Below are positions 33,201 to 48,200 of a DNA stretch of 64,000 nt, one piece after another. The stretch is from an uncultured Clostridia bacterium (lineage in GTDB: Bacteria; Bacillota; Clostridia; Christensenellales; UBA1242), in NCBI GenBank assembly GCA_934772525.1, contig CAKVMI010000001.1, forward strand, positions 248,001-312,000, given 5' to 3'. A model generated the notes under the pieces. The model saw only the letters and a list, made by a program, of their open reading frames with translations. It did no database searches and was not told the DNA's origin. How positions within the stretch are numbered: the stretch's first letter is position 1; every line of letters begins with the position of its first letter. Made by a program: the position numbers and the translations under genes.

Positions 33201-36200
33201 AATACCTTTGTTTACATAAGACGTTGGGATAGAGTTACCATTTATACCATTGTTATCTACTAAACTTACTACAAAGTCGGTTGAGTTGATTGGGTTAATG
33301 GTGTTAGCCCCATTTGTTAAGGTTCCGTACTTTTTAATCATACTTTGAGTGTATGAAGTAAGGTCGGTGGTGTAGTTTGGAAGGCTAGTATCTTGAACAA
33401 CTGAAAGTGAAACAAGGTTTGTATATGAGCTTGCCCTATCACCGGAGTAAATTTTGCCGTTTCTTGTGTACAAAGTAGATTGAGTAGAGCCGTCACCTAA
33501 TTTTTTCAAGGTGTAGAAGTTATTTACTTCGGAATTATTATTGTAAATTATTCCGTTTTTAATAACTGCACCGTGGAATGGTAGGTAGATTTTAACGGTT
33601 TCTAAAATGCCATGAGTATTAATGTAATTTAGGTTATATGCGTAATAAACTACGCCGTCTATTGTTTCGGACTCTTGAGCAATATCACGAATGGTATCGT
33701 AATTTGCAACTTGAGTTAGGGTATCCATATAAAGCATTGAAGTATTAAGTGTACTATTTTGAGTTAGTTGAACAAGTGTTTTGCCGTCTAGATAGTAGAA
33801 CACCGTATTTGAAACGGTTGCTGAACTATTTGTATTAAAGTCGGTGGTTGAATAAAGTGTGTAGTAAAGCCCGTCAATACCTTCTACAGAATACTGGTAA
33901 TAGGTAGTAATCTCAGAGTTAGAGTTTGTAAACTGAACGGTTACATAGTTTACGGTGTTATTAATTGAGTAACTTACCTTGGTTGAGCCAAAATCAAATA
34001 TGTTTGTTAAGTAATCTTTTGAAAGAACGTTTTGGTCGCCGTCTGTAACGGAAGCCGATTTGTTATCTGCGTAATTTACATAAGCCATTTGTTCAATTTG
34101 GATACCAGCGTTGTTGCCAGCGTCGGTAAATACCAAAGTGTTGTAATTTTCGACAAATTTTGCAATTACACAAACGTTTTGTGTTATGCCATTAATGATT
34201 AGGTTGCCTGCACTATCTAGTTCAAATAGTCCACTTTCTCGAACTCTATAAAGTTTTCCTTGGTGCATATATGCATTTTCGGTTCCACCATTTATAGTTG
34301 CGGTTAGGGTATAAATAGTAGTTTCTTTAGCGGTGGAAGAATTTGAGAATGTATCGACGGTTGGAAGTTCTTTTAGCGTTAAATTGTAAACGGAACTATC
34401 TTCGGCACTTTGAGTATAAGTGAAGTAATAAATGCAATCGGTTTGTTTATTGTAATACAACGTCTTTATATCGGTAACTTGACCAAATTTATCTAATGCA
34501 CGGACGCTTAAAACTCCCGGTTCATTTAGATTGAATGTGATGTAGTTGCCAATTCCGCCGTCTAGCAAATTGATATATTCTTTTGAAAGAGTGTTGCCAG
34601 CGTCGTCGGTTGCAACTTCGGAAACCTTATTTAGTCCAAACGAATTTGATACCGTAATGGTAGAAATTGTTTGGTTAGATTTTTGAAGAGTGTAACCTGC
34701 ATTTGTTGTGGTGAATGGGTTATTTGCTTTGCGGTAAAGAGTGATTGTGTAGTAGTAACCGCCGTTCTCGCCCATTTCTACTTGAAGGGTAGAAACCTTG
34801 TAGCAAAGTGTAGTGCTTAGAGTGTTACCTAAACCATTTAGGTATTTGGTTTGATTGTTTTGGTCTAGTTTTATACCTGTGCGGTCAATTATATCAGTTG
34901 AGATTGCTTCGGTTTTATTTACCAAATATTTTTCGCCCGTTAGGTTTTGGGTAGCGGACTCAAATTCTTCTGTACTAATTGTAGTTGAAGTATTTGGTTT
35001 GAAGAAATCTACCTTTAAGCCTTGCTTATTTGCGGTAAGTTTTAGAGTGAATACATCTGCAACGTTACCAGTAGAATTTAGACCTTTATAAGTGTAGGTG
35101 TAACTAGTGTATAACTTGCCGTCTTCTAGGAACAAATAATTTGGAGTAGGAGTAGATGATACATTTACAAGATTGATTGAAGATAGAAGTGGAAGTGTAA
35201 CTGACTTTGTAACTATTTGGGTTGAACCAGATTCTTCATCCGTTTGAAGTGTATCAAACGAAACTTGAATTGAACTTGAAAGGTTAGCGAACTTAACTAT
35301 AACTGGAAGTGGGTTATTTTCGTGAGTTAGGTTTCCGTTATAGGTAAACGAAGATGTTTCGGTAAACTTAGAAGTATTGAATGAAGCGGTATAACTTGAA
35401 GAATTACCAAATAGTGTAGGGATAACAATTTCATCGTTACTATTTATAATAAATGGGGCAGTAGATGTGTTATCTAGTGCGTTATTTACAAGTAAGCGGT
35501 AAACGGTGTAAGTGTTTTCACCTAAACCAAAGTTTGCGGTTGCGGTGGAAGCCGTATTGAATGTAAATACATTTTCCTTAGTAGACAAATTGAATTGTGC
35601 TTGAGAGTAAGTAGAGTAGTTATTTGCCTTTGTGCTTGCCATATCAATGTATTTATATAGTTCGGTTGGAACACGCATTGTCATATTGAAGTCATAGTAG
35701 TAAACGTTACGTGAACGGTTATAGTAAACCATAGTAGAGTAAATCTTTTTGCCAGTGAAGTCGGTTATTTTGGTGCCGTCGGTTAAGTAGTAGTAACCCG
35801 AACTATTTGATGTGATGTCGGTGAATGAACCATCAGCATTTATCATATAGGTTAGGTAGGTGCCAGTATATAGGTTTTCTAGACTGGTTGGTAAATATTC
35901 TGGGTTGCCGTTGGCGTCTAGTAAGTATTGCTTTTTGTCTGAACTATTGTAACCTGTGATTATTAGATATTTGCCGGTGTTTTCATCGTACTCGACTTGT
36001 TTGATTTCATCGGTGTAGCCACGGTACTCGGATGATGTTATCTTTTCGTCTTTACCGAATTCATCCTTTTTGATTACATATTCGCCAGTTGCTATATTGT
36101 ATGTTGCAAAGTACCAGCCAACAAATCGGTAACCTTCATCGCTTGTAGCCATAAGTTTTATGGTTGTGTGGCGGTCGAAGTATTGGGTAAGATAGGTTTC

Positions 36201-39200
36201 GTCGGTACCGCTATAGTAACTTTCGGATGAAATGTAGTAGTCTTTTACCTTGCTTTCGTCATTTTTAACTGAAACGTAAGTTGCTTTATTGGTAATCTTC
36301 CGAGCGAACTTTTCGCCGTCTGCAGTTTTTCGAATAACGGGTTTGCCGTTTATGTTTACTAGTTTATATACATCAAAGTAGATGTTGTTTAGAATTACAG
36401 GGTAGAAACTATCTGAAACGCTTGTAGACTTGCGAGTTGTGTAAATTTGATTTATTAGAGTTTCATAATTTACATTTAGTTGTTTTAGATTTGAGTATTT
36501 TTCGTTTAGATTGTTTGTAGTTCCACGGTCTAGTTTTGCACTTGACATATTGTAAGTTGCGTTATTTAAACCAGAGTCAAACAAGTATTCTACTGGGTTG
36601 AAGTAATAAACGAAGGTAGAAGCAGATGTAGTAACTTGGATATTATTTGCACCATTAAATATGCTTGTAATGGTAGGTGCTACAAAGTCACCTTTGGTGT
36701 TACCGCTATAATACCTTAGAGCAAATGGTACTGTGCCGTTTGTATTAAGGTAGAATGAACTATCGGTAACGGATGCAAATTTACGAGTTAAACCTGCGGT
36801 TGAAGAAGAACTATTTACATCGTATAGTACATTTTTACCTACTAGGTCTACATAATTACCATTGCTATCTAGCATAAAGAAGTATCTGCCGTTTGAATAG
36901 TGAATTTTGTATAGTGTACGCTCGCCAGTTGACGAAGTAAGAGAATACAAATAATAATTATATAAATTATCTTTTCCTATTTTAACTACGCCGTAATTTA
37001 CGCCTGGGATGTTGTAAACGGTTTGGCTTAGACCATTGTATTTATTTGTGAAGCCAATTTCTAGATTTTCGCTTCCGATTTCTCTTTCTACCATATATGG
37101 AATGCCGGATGTACTATTTGTAGTGGTAGAAAGTTTCCCGTTTGTGTAACTATCTACGAAGTACTTTTCTATACTGCTGGTAGCTGAACTCGTTAAACTT
37201 AAATCTTTGAAATATTGGTATTCGGTAGTGAATACATAATTTTCAATGTCCATCTTTTCGTAGTCGTAAATTAAATCGGTTTTGCCACTGCCGTCTTCAC
37301 GAATGACTGTGCCAGATGGGTTGTACTCTATGAAGTTGATATCCGATGTATTATCTTCAATGGTTTCAGAATCGGCATTTACACGAGCACCATCTTTATA
37401 GTAGGTTGTAATTACGCCACCATTTGCTTTAACGCCGTCCGTTGTAACGGATGAAAGTGTTAGAGAGTAAACTCTTTCGTAAATAGGTAAGAAGACGTAA
37501 TTTTTTGCAAGAGCCGAACTGAATGTGAATGTAGATGTGTTTGTGCCGTCTATTTTTGCTTCGTGGTCACGGTAAAGTATTTCTGAGTTGTATCTGGTGT
37601 ACACGCCCCATTCTTTAAATCTATATACAACGCTTGAAAGCCCGTTACTTATTACAATATTTGGGTTGGTAACAAGGATAACTTGTTCTTCGCCAATTGT
37701 AAAGAAACTATTGGTTGCAAGGGTTGCATTTTTGATTGAGTATGGGAAGCCTGCATATAAGCCTTGGTAATTTGAAGCCGAAGAACTAACAGAATCTAGT
37801 CCAGTGCGGTATGCACTTGTGATACCACTTATAACTAAGTTTCCGTAATTTGTAACTGCGTTACTATCTAATTCATCTAACGCACCGCATATGGTTTCGG
37901 TAGAGCATTCACTGGTTAAAGTTATGTTTCCGAATGCGTCGGTGGTGTAGGTATGAATATCTAGTGTAGGAGCGTTGGTAATTTCGGTGTACGAACTGCT
38001 CCAACTATTGTAGTTTGCAGTTAAACATGGGAATGACGCTGAGTTATATACAATTTCGTACCACTTATCATCTAACACATTATATCTATAATGAGATTTT
38101 GTAAGGGTGGTGTAGCGGTTTACATTTGTGCCGACATAGTACTCATTTAGTAAGAAGTAGCGAAGTGAAGATTCGTCAGTTGATGCTGAGTTATCTATCC
38201 ATTCGGTGCTAAATGCGTATGGAGTGAAGAAGTCGGCAACCGATGTTGTGTATACGTAATAAGGAGTATCTTTATCGGTTTTTATAATGCTTCCGCTTGG
38301 GGTGGTTAGTTTAACCTTTTCGAAGTAGTATGACTTGAATGATGCGGAAGTGCTATCGGTACTCAAATTTACCTTGGTGTAATCAAATGGATTTGCGCCA
38401 CTTGGGATACTATCTAGTGGGGTTGAGTAGTGTAAGTAGTATGCATAATTGTTGTTCTTTAGATTATTGTAAGTGATATAACTATCGGTTTCTGGAGTTT
38501 CGCTTGCTATTGAATAGTAGTAATACTTGCCGTTTATATTTATGCGGTAGTTATCTTGCTTTCTGGCGTTACTATGAACGTTCATACCACTGCCGAAGTT
38601 ATTGCTATTTTGAGTTTTATCACAAAGTAGAAGCATTCCGTTATCATAGAACATGAAGTTTGACATAAAGTTTAGGTCTACTTCGGATGAGTCTACCAAA
38701 CTTCCTGCAAATGAATTATCTACAAGTGGGTAGGTTAGGATGTTTGTAATATCTCTACTGGTAATCATCTTACGGTCGCCTGCAAATGATGCTGGAACGT
38801 AATATGGTGCAGATGAAGTACTATTTGCTAAACTGTATGGGTAACTTGAGTATAGTGGAGAGTTAGAAAATTTGTCGGTAACTGCAACTATTTGGTCTGG
38901 GTAATTATTTTGGTCTACGTTGGTTTCGGTATCTTTAAAGCCATAAGTTGCGTCTGGGGTTGCAAGATTAGAATTTCTAATATCCGTAACTATGCCACCA
39001 AGTTCTACTGAATAAACTTTATCTATCTTTAAGCCTAATCTTATTAATTGGTTATCGCCAAGTTTATGGCGGACGCTAAATGAGATAACTGTATTTGGAT
39101 AAGGTGCACCGCTTAGAACGGTAACGCCTGGTAAACCATATTTTGCTGACTTTGCAGTAGAGTAATCTATGGTGTAGTAATTATTGAAGTCGGTGATGAA

Positions 39201-42200
39201 ACTTGATACATCGGTATCTACAGCAGTTGCAAAGAAACTTGGGTAAATGATTGGCTTTGTAGAAGTCATTATGGTTTTACCCAAAATATCTATCTTTTGG
39301 TTGGTGCCGTATGCGTATGCGGTACGGATGTAAGCCTTTTTGGTATGAACTCTAGATACTGCCTTTTGAATTAGGTTTATGCGTGTGTTATCAGAAGTTA
39401 TACCATAATAGATATTTTCAAAGGTTACGCTTGTAGAGATGTTTGCGTTTAGAAGTGCGTCTGCGGTCTTTACATATTGGTATGCTTGGTAGGTTTTACC
39501 AGTAAGACTATCTACATAGATTTGTTTTACAAGTGAATTGTAGTTGTATACCAAAATGTCGGAGCCAGATTTTACTTCTTGAACTTTACCCATACTTACG
39601 ATGTAACCCGAAGTTACTCCGGTAATGCCACTAATTTCGGTGTAATAGTAGTAGTTGCCAGATGCTGAGATGTAGTTATATTTACCACTATACTTTGAAG
39701 CGAAGCGGTAGGATGCATTGAAGCTTAAGAAAATGTCGGTATCATCTAGTTCTACGAGTTGACCTAGAGAATCAAACTTGAATAATCTATCTAATTGTAT
39801 AGGTTCGTTTTCTAGTTTTTCAATATTTGCATAATTTGTACCCGTGATTGGGTCGGTGAATGTGTAACGAGTGTCAAGCCCTACTGTTGTATGAGCGGTA
39901 CCCGAATTATCATAAACGACGCTATCTGAGATACTACCAAGTAGAGTATTATCTTTGCCACTTAGTACTGGAAGGATAGACTGAACTTCAGAGTAAGTTA
40001 GTGGAAGAAGTAACTTGGTATTGTAAATGGTTTTAATTTCTGCGTTACCAGACTTAATAGTAGATGTAATATCGGAAAGAGTAGGGTAAGTTGTATCGGT
40101 TAAGGTAACTTTTGATGAGTAACTATTATCTAGTTTATTTGAGTAACTATAATCAATTTTGCAGTTAGTGCCATCTACTAGTGGAACGGAAACCTTAGTT
40201 GAGTAGGTATATAAAACTCGGGAACTATCTACCTTTATTGCATAATTTGTAGAAAGTATGCTATCAGCAATTTCTGTTGCATAGTAAGTGGTGTTGTCAT
40301 CTAGAACCAAAACTTGTTGAACTGCATATTGCTTGCGGGTTAGTTCTGGGTTGGTGCGGTTTAACTTCTCAATTTCTGAAATTAGATTACTTAAACTTGT
40401 GTATGGAGTGTTTTCTCCAACAAAGCGGTAACTTAATGAGTAGTTAGAGCCAATAGACGCCAAAAAGCTTGTACTAAACTCGGTTACATTTAATATTGAA
40501 TTGTAGTAGTTGCCGTTATCCCCGTAAACTTCGTTTAGTTCGCCATAGGTTATGCCGTCTAAAGTAAACTTGCCGTTTGAAGGTATACTTTCGTTGGTTT
40601 CATTAAAACCAGTGGTTAGTTTATCGGACTCAAACACGATTAGGATGTTACGAAGAATTGCAGTTGTGCGGTCGTCGGTGAATACGTCGTATGTGTGGCT
40701 TGTGCCTTGGTTATCGTAAACGGTGTAAGTTCCAAGTGTGGTGAACTCGTTTATAAGTTCTTCGGTTAGTGTTATTTTGGCGTTTTGAACTAGAGTACCA
40801 GCGGAATTATAAAGGTTCATTTGAACATTGGAGCCACTTATTATACTTGAAAGTGTGTAATAATTTAGTCCGCTATCAAAGGTAATATCTACAGTATTAT
40901 TTGCATAACGCAAGCTGTAATTTATAAAGTAGGTCTTGTTGGTTTCGCCATCGGTAATTACAACTGGGTAGAAGTAATTATCATTAACACGGGTTGTACC
41001 GCTACCTGCTATAAAGGTTTTGCCATTATATCTTGCACTTTGGTAAATTGCATCCGTTTTGAATAATAGTTTTGCACCCTTATTTGCAACTAGCGAAATA
41101 GTAGAAAGGTTAGTGTTTTTGATGGTTGCTTGAATGAATTTGCCCGAAGTTCTGTATAAGTTATTATTGAATACTACCATTGTTTCGCCCGCTTCGGTTG
41201 GAACTACTGAGTAGTAAGTGCGGTTATTCTTTATATAATAGAAACCATTTATTTGAACTAGTGACTGAGTAGTATTTGGGGTTGGCATATAGGTAATATC
41301 GGTAACTGTTCTATTTGTGTAGAAATTTCCGTCTTTATCTTGGAAAATATCTATTTTGTAACTTGTAGTTGTAACAATTTGAGCATCGGTTGGGGCAACG
41401 CTTGTGCCAGCATTTGCAGTAATTTGTGCTACAAAATCGGCTTCGGAGTAATCTTTAGCGTACTCTGCGGTAAATTCATAGATATTTGTACAATTTTCAA
41501 ATAAATTAGCGTCTGTTACATTTAATTCGTCTAAATTATCGACAAATGCGTTATTTCCTATAATGTTATATGTTTCGGAGAAAATTTCGGTAATCATATC
41601 AGAAGTTAGGATATCTTCAAGATTATTAGAGATTTCTGTGTTTTCTTCGAGAAGTTCAAGGATTTCAGATTGAAGGTCGGTATTTAGGTTAGATAATGCG
41701 TATTTTCCGTTAATTTTATAGAAAATTCGAGAATGTACGTCTTCGGCGTTAACTTTATATTTTCCTATACTAACTTGGGCGTCTTTTGAAATGAAGATGT
41801 TTTTTGATGCTTTATAATAAAGATTATTAAATAAATAGTAGAAGTTACTTAATGTATCCTTTAATATTGTTACATCGGCATCTAGTGTGAATGAACTTAA
41901 AACGGATGAGTAGTACTTGTTATTTTGTTTATCGAAGTATGCTTTATTGTATGTTTTACCACCATCGGTTGAATATTCGTAATAGTCTACCACAATAGAA
42001 GAACTATCGTAATATGTTCCGTCTAATAAGGTTGCACCCCTATATGTGTAGGTGGTGGAGTTGCCACTTGTAATTGCCTTTTTGTAAACTAGTTCGGATA
42101 GGCTGGTGTAAACGTTTTCAATAGAGCCGTCTTCATTTTTAGTTACATAAACTGCTTGACCGTTATTTTCGCCACTTGTGATGAAGTAGGTGTAATATTC

Positions 42201-45200
42201 AATTTCGGTGTAGCCATCTTCGGTTTTTATAACTGCGTTTTCAGCACCGAAAATATTGCCAGCGGATGAAAGTACCAAATTTATGTTTTCTACCTTACCG
42301 CTTAGGGTTCCGTTTGCACTATCGTAATTTGTATATAGAGCAGTGTTACCATTTACGTCGGTTGCAACAAAGTAGGTTGTGGTTGAGCCATCACTATTGA
42401 TTGCTTTTAGTGTGTTTACAATACGTGCAGAAGACTTATCGTACTCGGAATATACTTGGTCGGTGTATTCTACAAGTTCGCCGTCTTTTGTAAAGTAGTA
42501 AACGGCTTCGTATGTAGTGTCATTGGTGTTTACTTGCTCTTGAGTGATGTATGCACCAACGCCAGCGGTTACATCGATAGACTTGAAGTAATAGTAGAAT
42601 GATGGGTCAATTTTTGCACCCATTAGTTTGTAATATTGATACAAGTAACTAATGGTAGAATTGATTGGTAGTCGGTTTAGGTAATCGGCATTTTGTTCAA
42701 TAATTTGGTTGATTGCTCTGCCGAATGCTGAAAGCAAATCACCACGGATGATAGATGCTTTTGCGTTTACTTGGGTTATGGTTAAAATTTCTTCAAAAGT
42801 TAGGTAACTAATATTAGAAGTTAGCCCAGTGTAATTAAACTTTAGTGCGTCAAAATTACTGATTTGACCGAAGTGTAATATATCTTCATCTAGTGTATGT
42901 TCACCAATAACTGAAGTTAGGAAGGTGTAGGAGGATGATACTATACTTGCACCTTGAAGTGAGTTAAATCTTACCGTTTCAAGGTCGTAATGTAAGTATA
43001 TATTTCGGCTGGTTTCAATCCTTGTGTCGCCCAAACTATCTTTTGTAACATAAGACAATGTATGACCATTTTTTGAAGTGGTTTCGGTAAGGTAAGCGTA
43101 ATCGTACTTTAATTTTACCGAACCATTTTCATTAAAGTCTAGGCTAATTTGACTCCCTTCGGCAACGGTGTAAACTTCGGAAATATATCTAAAGCCTACT
43201 GGAACTAAGTTTTCATTTAAGATGATTTCATAATAGAACTTGGTGCCAGTTAAAGATAGGTATTCGTTTAGAAGTCTTATGCCGTCAGTTACAGATAAGT
43301 TGTTTCTTTCGACTTCGACGGATGTATTGAATATGAAGTAACTACCCGCTGGAAGATTGATATTTGTGCCGTATTCATCGGTATGGGTTTCGTCAGTTAC
43401 TTCAAATTGCTTTAATTGTTTACCATTTGCTTGACGAACACCAGTTATTTCATTTTCTAGATTTAGTGACTTGTAGAAAGTTTCGTTATATGCGGTATCA
43501 TCAAAACTGAATCTAATTGTAACTGCACTAGATTTTAAATCGGATGGGTAAGCCTTTGCAATAATTGAAGTAGAACTATCGGTTGAAACGCTTGTGAACT
43601 TGATGTCCTTAATTACCATTTCGCCGTCTGAATTTTTGATATATAAACTATCGGAGTCAGTTGGAAGAGTGGTTGTAAAACTTTCGTCTTCGGCGTCAGC
43701 TGAAGTGTACAATTTAACAGTGTAAGTAGAAGTTTTTGCATTTGAACAATTGTAGAATAAATAACTTTCGCTATTTTTTAATTTTAATGCGTTAATGCTA
43801 CTATCTGCAGTACGGAAGGTGAATATATTTGTTTTTGAAGTAGCGAAGTTTGAGTAATTTGATTGAGAAGATGTAAATACGCTGGCTTCCATTTCGCTAA
43901 CTGAATTGAACTTAATGTATGTGCCACCCGTTTGGTAGGTTAAGGTGTAATTTTCGGCGTCTTCTACGAAAACAACTGGAGATGAACTATTTTTTAGTTC
44001 TAGTCTTTGGGTTGTGCTATATAGAAGTGGTAAATTTAAGTTTTCGGTGCCGTTTGTATATGAGCCGTTAACCAAACTGAATATATTAGCGCCAATATTA
44101 ATTTCAGTTACTGGAACTAGTCCAGAATTAGTGCTTGTAAGTGTGATTGGGTAAGTGTAACTAACTTTATGTTCGACCGCTGTAATTTTTGAACTAGAAC
44201 CTACTAATGGGTCGTAACTTACTAAACTATCGGTGGTTGTAATATTGAAACTATTAGACTTTGTACGGTCTATTGAACTTGATACTGTAAATGCGTAATC
44301 GGTTGTGCAAATTGATGTACTAGAAGTAGTTTCATTATAATAACTTTCGGCAGTGTAAACCAAAATGAATGTGGTTACATCGAATTTGCCAGTAGTGTTA
44401 TTGTACTTAGCGTATACGAGTACTGGGCAAGAATTGTAGTAAACGGTTGCAACCTTGCTGGTGGTATCTGCGAACAATTCGGTTGCGTTGTCTACGCTTT
44501 GGATAATTTCGGTTGAAGAATTCTCGCTTCTTGAAAGTTGGTATCTAGTTTCGCCCGTTAAATTATTTGTAGATTGATAGATATAATCATATGCTTTTGA
44601 ACTAACATTGTAACTACCAAATACATTTAGAGTGCTTGTTAAGTTACCGCTATTAGCATTAGAGTCTAGTACCCAAGAACGTACGCCAGACAAGTTATAG
44701 AAGGTGTTGAATTCTAGTGGTTTTGAGTTTATGGTATCGACCTTAGTGCTTTCGTTTGCAAAATTGTTGAACTTTTGGATGGTGTCAATATTTTCGTCTT
44801 CTGCAAGTTCAAGTCTTGCAAGGTTTGCATTTGTGTGGCTTGCGGTAACTAAATTACTTTGGCTAGCCGATTTTGTGTAGGATACCATTATGGTACCTTC
44901 GGAATTTATGCCGAGTTTTGTGTAACTATCAGGAATAGTAATATCGGCGGTTAGTAATTCACTTAGGTTAGAATTTATGCTACCTACTATGAAGTAGTTT
45001 GTAACCTTGGTGCTGTAACTTGTTTTGCTAGATGCTACAACTGTGCGGTTTTCTACTACTAATTTATATGTATTAAATTCATCCTTATAATAGTAGTAAG
45101 TTGTTTGGGCGTCGTTTGCGTCGGTGCCGAGTTTTGTAAGGAAGTAACCATTTGCAGTAAAGTAATTTGTGCTTACTAGTGTTTGGTTAGATAAGTTCAT

Positions 45201-48200
45201 TAAACTTGGAGCGTAGGTTAGGTATTTGCCCGAATCTAATCTGACCGCAATCATATTTGAGCCTTGCAAAGTTGCATTTGCGAAATTAGTTGAGTCACTA
45301 ATTAGGGCGGAGCCGTCTAGTTTACCAAAATAATTAGTGGTGTAGACGTAACTATTTGTAGATGTAGATTTTACTGGGTAAGTGATACCAGCAACAACTA
45401 AACCTTGATTGGTTAGGGTAGCATTCTCTACCTTTACGCCCGTAGAATCGTATGCAAATAGACCTTCGGCAGTTTTACGGATGAAGTAACTGGTTTTGCC
45501 TAAACTGAACTCTTCGTGAGCGGTGTAGGTGATTTCGCCATTTTGCTTTGTAACTGACTTGGTAATATCTTTAAATGTGTAAGTGGTTTGGTCAGCGCCT
45601 AAACTTTCAATGGTAGCCATTAGATAAATTGGAGTAATGGCTGAATCTCCGTACGCTTCTATAATAAAGTCGTTACGAAGTGGGTTATAATAGTAACTAA
45701 TTGCACGTGCTACTATATCTTTTTCTGAAGTGATGGTATTTTCGACCTTGGTAGAACCGATTAAATCTATTAGACCATTTTTATTAGGGTCGTTAGACGA
45801 GATAGTAATGATTGTGTATTTTTGAACGTCGTCTTTATTTATTAACTTTAGGTTAGATATAAATAGTTTTGCAACTTGTTGTTGGAATACTGTCATTTGG
45901 CTTTCGGTTACATATTTTCCGCTTGCGTAAGGAAGTGAGTCTGTTGGGTTTGTAGCCGAAGTGATGTATAAAAGTTGACCATTTTCGGCAAGTATGTTTT
46001 CACTGCGTCCGCTAATATTTAAAATGCCCGAAGCACCATTTTCGGTTGCTTTTTGAACTGTGAAGTTACCGCTTGAACCAACTACTTTAAAGCCGGTAAA
46101 TGCTAGGTAATTATCGTTATCTGCGACCTTAATAATTTTGGTGCTGGTAGTAACTTCGGTATTTGTTTCCTTACTATCTGGAGCAACAACTTGGTAAACT
46201 ACGCTAAGGTTTGTATTGTTTAAGATATTAAACTCGTTAATCTTTAATCCAGTGCCGTCTGCATTTAGTGAAAGTAATGTAGTTTTTGCGGTTTCGGCAT
46301 CTAATTTAAGGGGTGAAAGAGCGGTTAAAGAATAAACCATTTGGTTCATATCTTCATCAAATACCTTAAAGTTTTCAGTAGGGTAAACGTAGGAAATAGT
46401 GTAGTCGTTTGAGTTTAACCCGTCACGAACGGTGAAGTTTGAGCCACTAAGTGTGAGCGTGTAGTATGCTTGAAGGCGAAGTAGTGGAAGTAGGTCAGAT
46501 GCATTTACGCCCTCAACTGAAATGTTAGATAGGTCAATGGTTTCGCCTCTATTATCACCAGTAAGTAACTTGTATTCAAATTTATTTGCGGTAGCAACTG
46601 TGCTAGAACTTCCCGTTTGGTATTCGGCGTTCTTTAATTGAATGGATGTAATACGGCGAATATCTAGATAAATGCGGTTACCTGAAAGAGTTGCAACTTG
46701 GCTAGATGAATATTTTTCTTCGCCATTTTCTAAATACATATAAGCGAATAATTGGTTAAATACCTTAATGGCATCGGCGGTAGAATTAAATTGAATGTAT
46801 GGCACGAATGAGTAATTGACACTTCCTACAAGTGCGGATGGATTAGTTGGAGTTTTTAGGGCTAAACCTAAATAATCTACGGCTTCGCTTTCGGTTAGGG
46901 TAAAGTCGGAAGATGTGCCAACCAAAACTTCATCTGCGTTTACGTTGGTTTCGGTTAGTGTGTAGGTGTAACTATTGTCGGTAGATGCCCCAGTAAGTTT
47001 TTTGATAGCGTTTAGTTTATAAGACTTTCCGCTAATTGGGTCAAAGTACATTAAATAAACGTCATTATTGTTGTATGTTTGGATGTTGTATCCGGTTAAG
47101 GTACTATCGGATGGAAGAAGGGTTGAAAGTAATACATCGGTTGTGACGTAACCATCGGCATCGGGATCCGAACTAATAGAACTAATAAGTTCGTAACTAA
47201 TGTCTATATTTGCGTCTTGGATGTTTACGAAGTTGCCGTTTTTATCCTTTACTACTAATTGGATATTTAGATTTGAATTTTGGTCTTTGGTGGTTGCAAT
47301 TATGTTTACCGCCGTTTTATCTCCAAAAGTTTTACCCGTTGTGGCGTTTTCATTTGCAAGGGCTAGACCCCTAATATCTCCAGCGTAACTTAGTTTTGAG
47401 TAACTTGCTGAATACATATGGTAAGAGTTGCCAGAAATGGCAGTGGAATTGCTTAGTATAAAGTCGGTTAAACTTAAACCAGTTATTGTAAATTCACCCG
47501 TAGTTGGGTCGGTTTTTACCATACTTGGGCTGGTGATAGAACCCGTTTTTGCTTCTATTCTCCAATCTCTATTTTCATAAATACGGGTGTAGACGTTTAA
47601 AGTTAAGTCGCCAAGTTTAGATAGGCCGTTATCGGCGTCGAATGCGGTACCCTTAATTATGAAGTTTTTAATTTTTGCATAGTTTGCTTTAAATACATTG
47701 CCGTGGTTTTCTTTATTAGATACAACGGTGATGGTAGATGTTTTATCTTGGGCATTGATGGTTTCAAAATATAGTCTATCATTGCCAGTGCCCGAACCTA
47801 TTGTAGAAGACGTGCCACCTATCATATATTTTTCGCCAACTGCTGGGCGAGTAGAATTTGAAATAGTAGAACCAGTGTATAGAAGTCCGCCAGTAGAGTG
47901 GTCGGCATTTTGGTTCATTTGGCGAACAACAGAAGCGCCCGAATGAGCGTCTGAAACTAAGCAGTTTGTGCCGTATAAATTGTTATTATGGTTGGTTGCG
48001 TTACTTTCCTTTAAAATTTGAAGTTCGCTACCATTTAGGATTACGCCTGTATATACTGCAAAGTTAGAACTTTCGCCGTTGGCGTTTAGAACGGTGGTAT
48101 CAACTTCGCCCTTATAACTATTAACCGTCCAACTTTGAAGTGCGTAGTTTGCACTATTTGTAGCGGTGGCGGAAGCGGTTGTACCTTTGTTTAATGTACC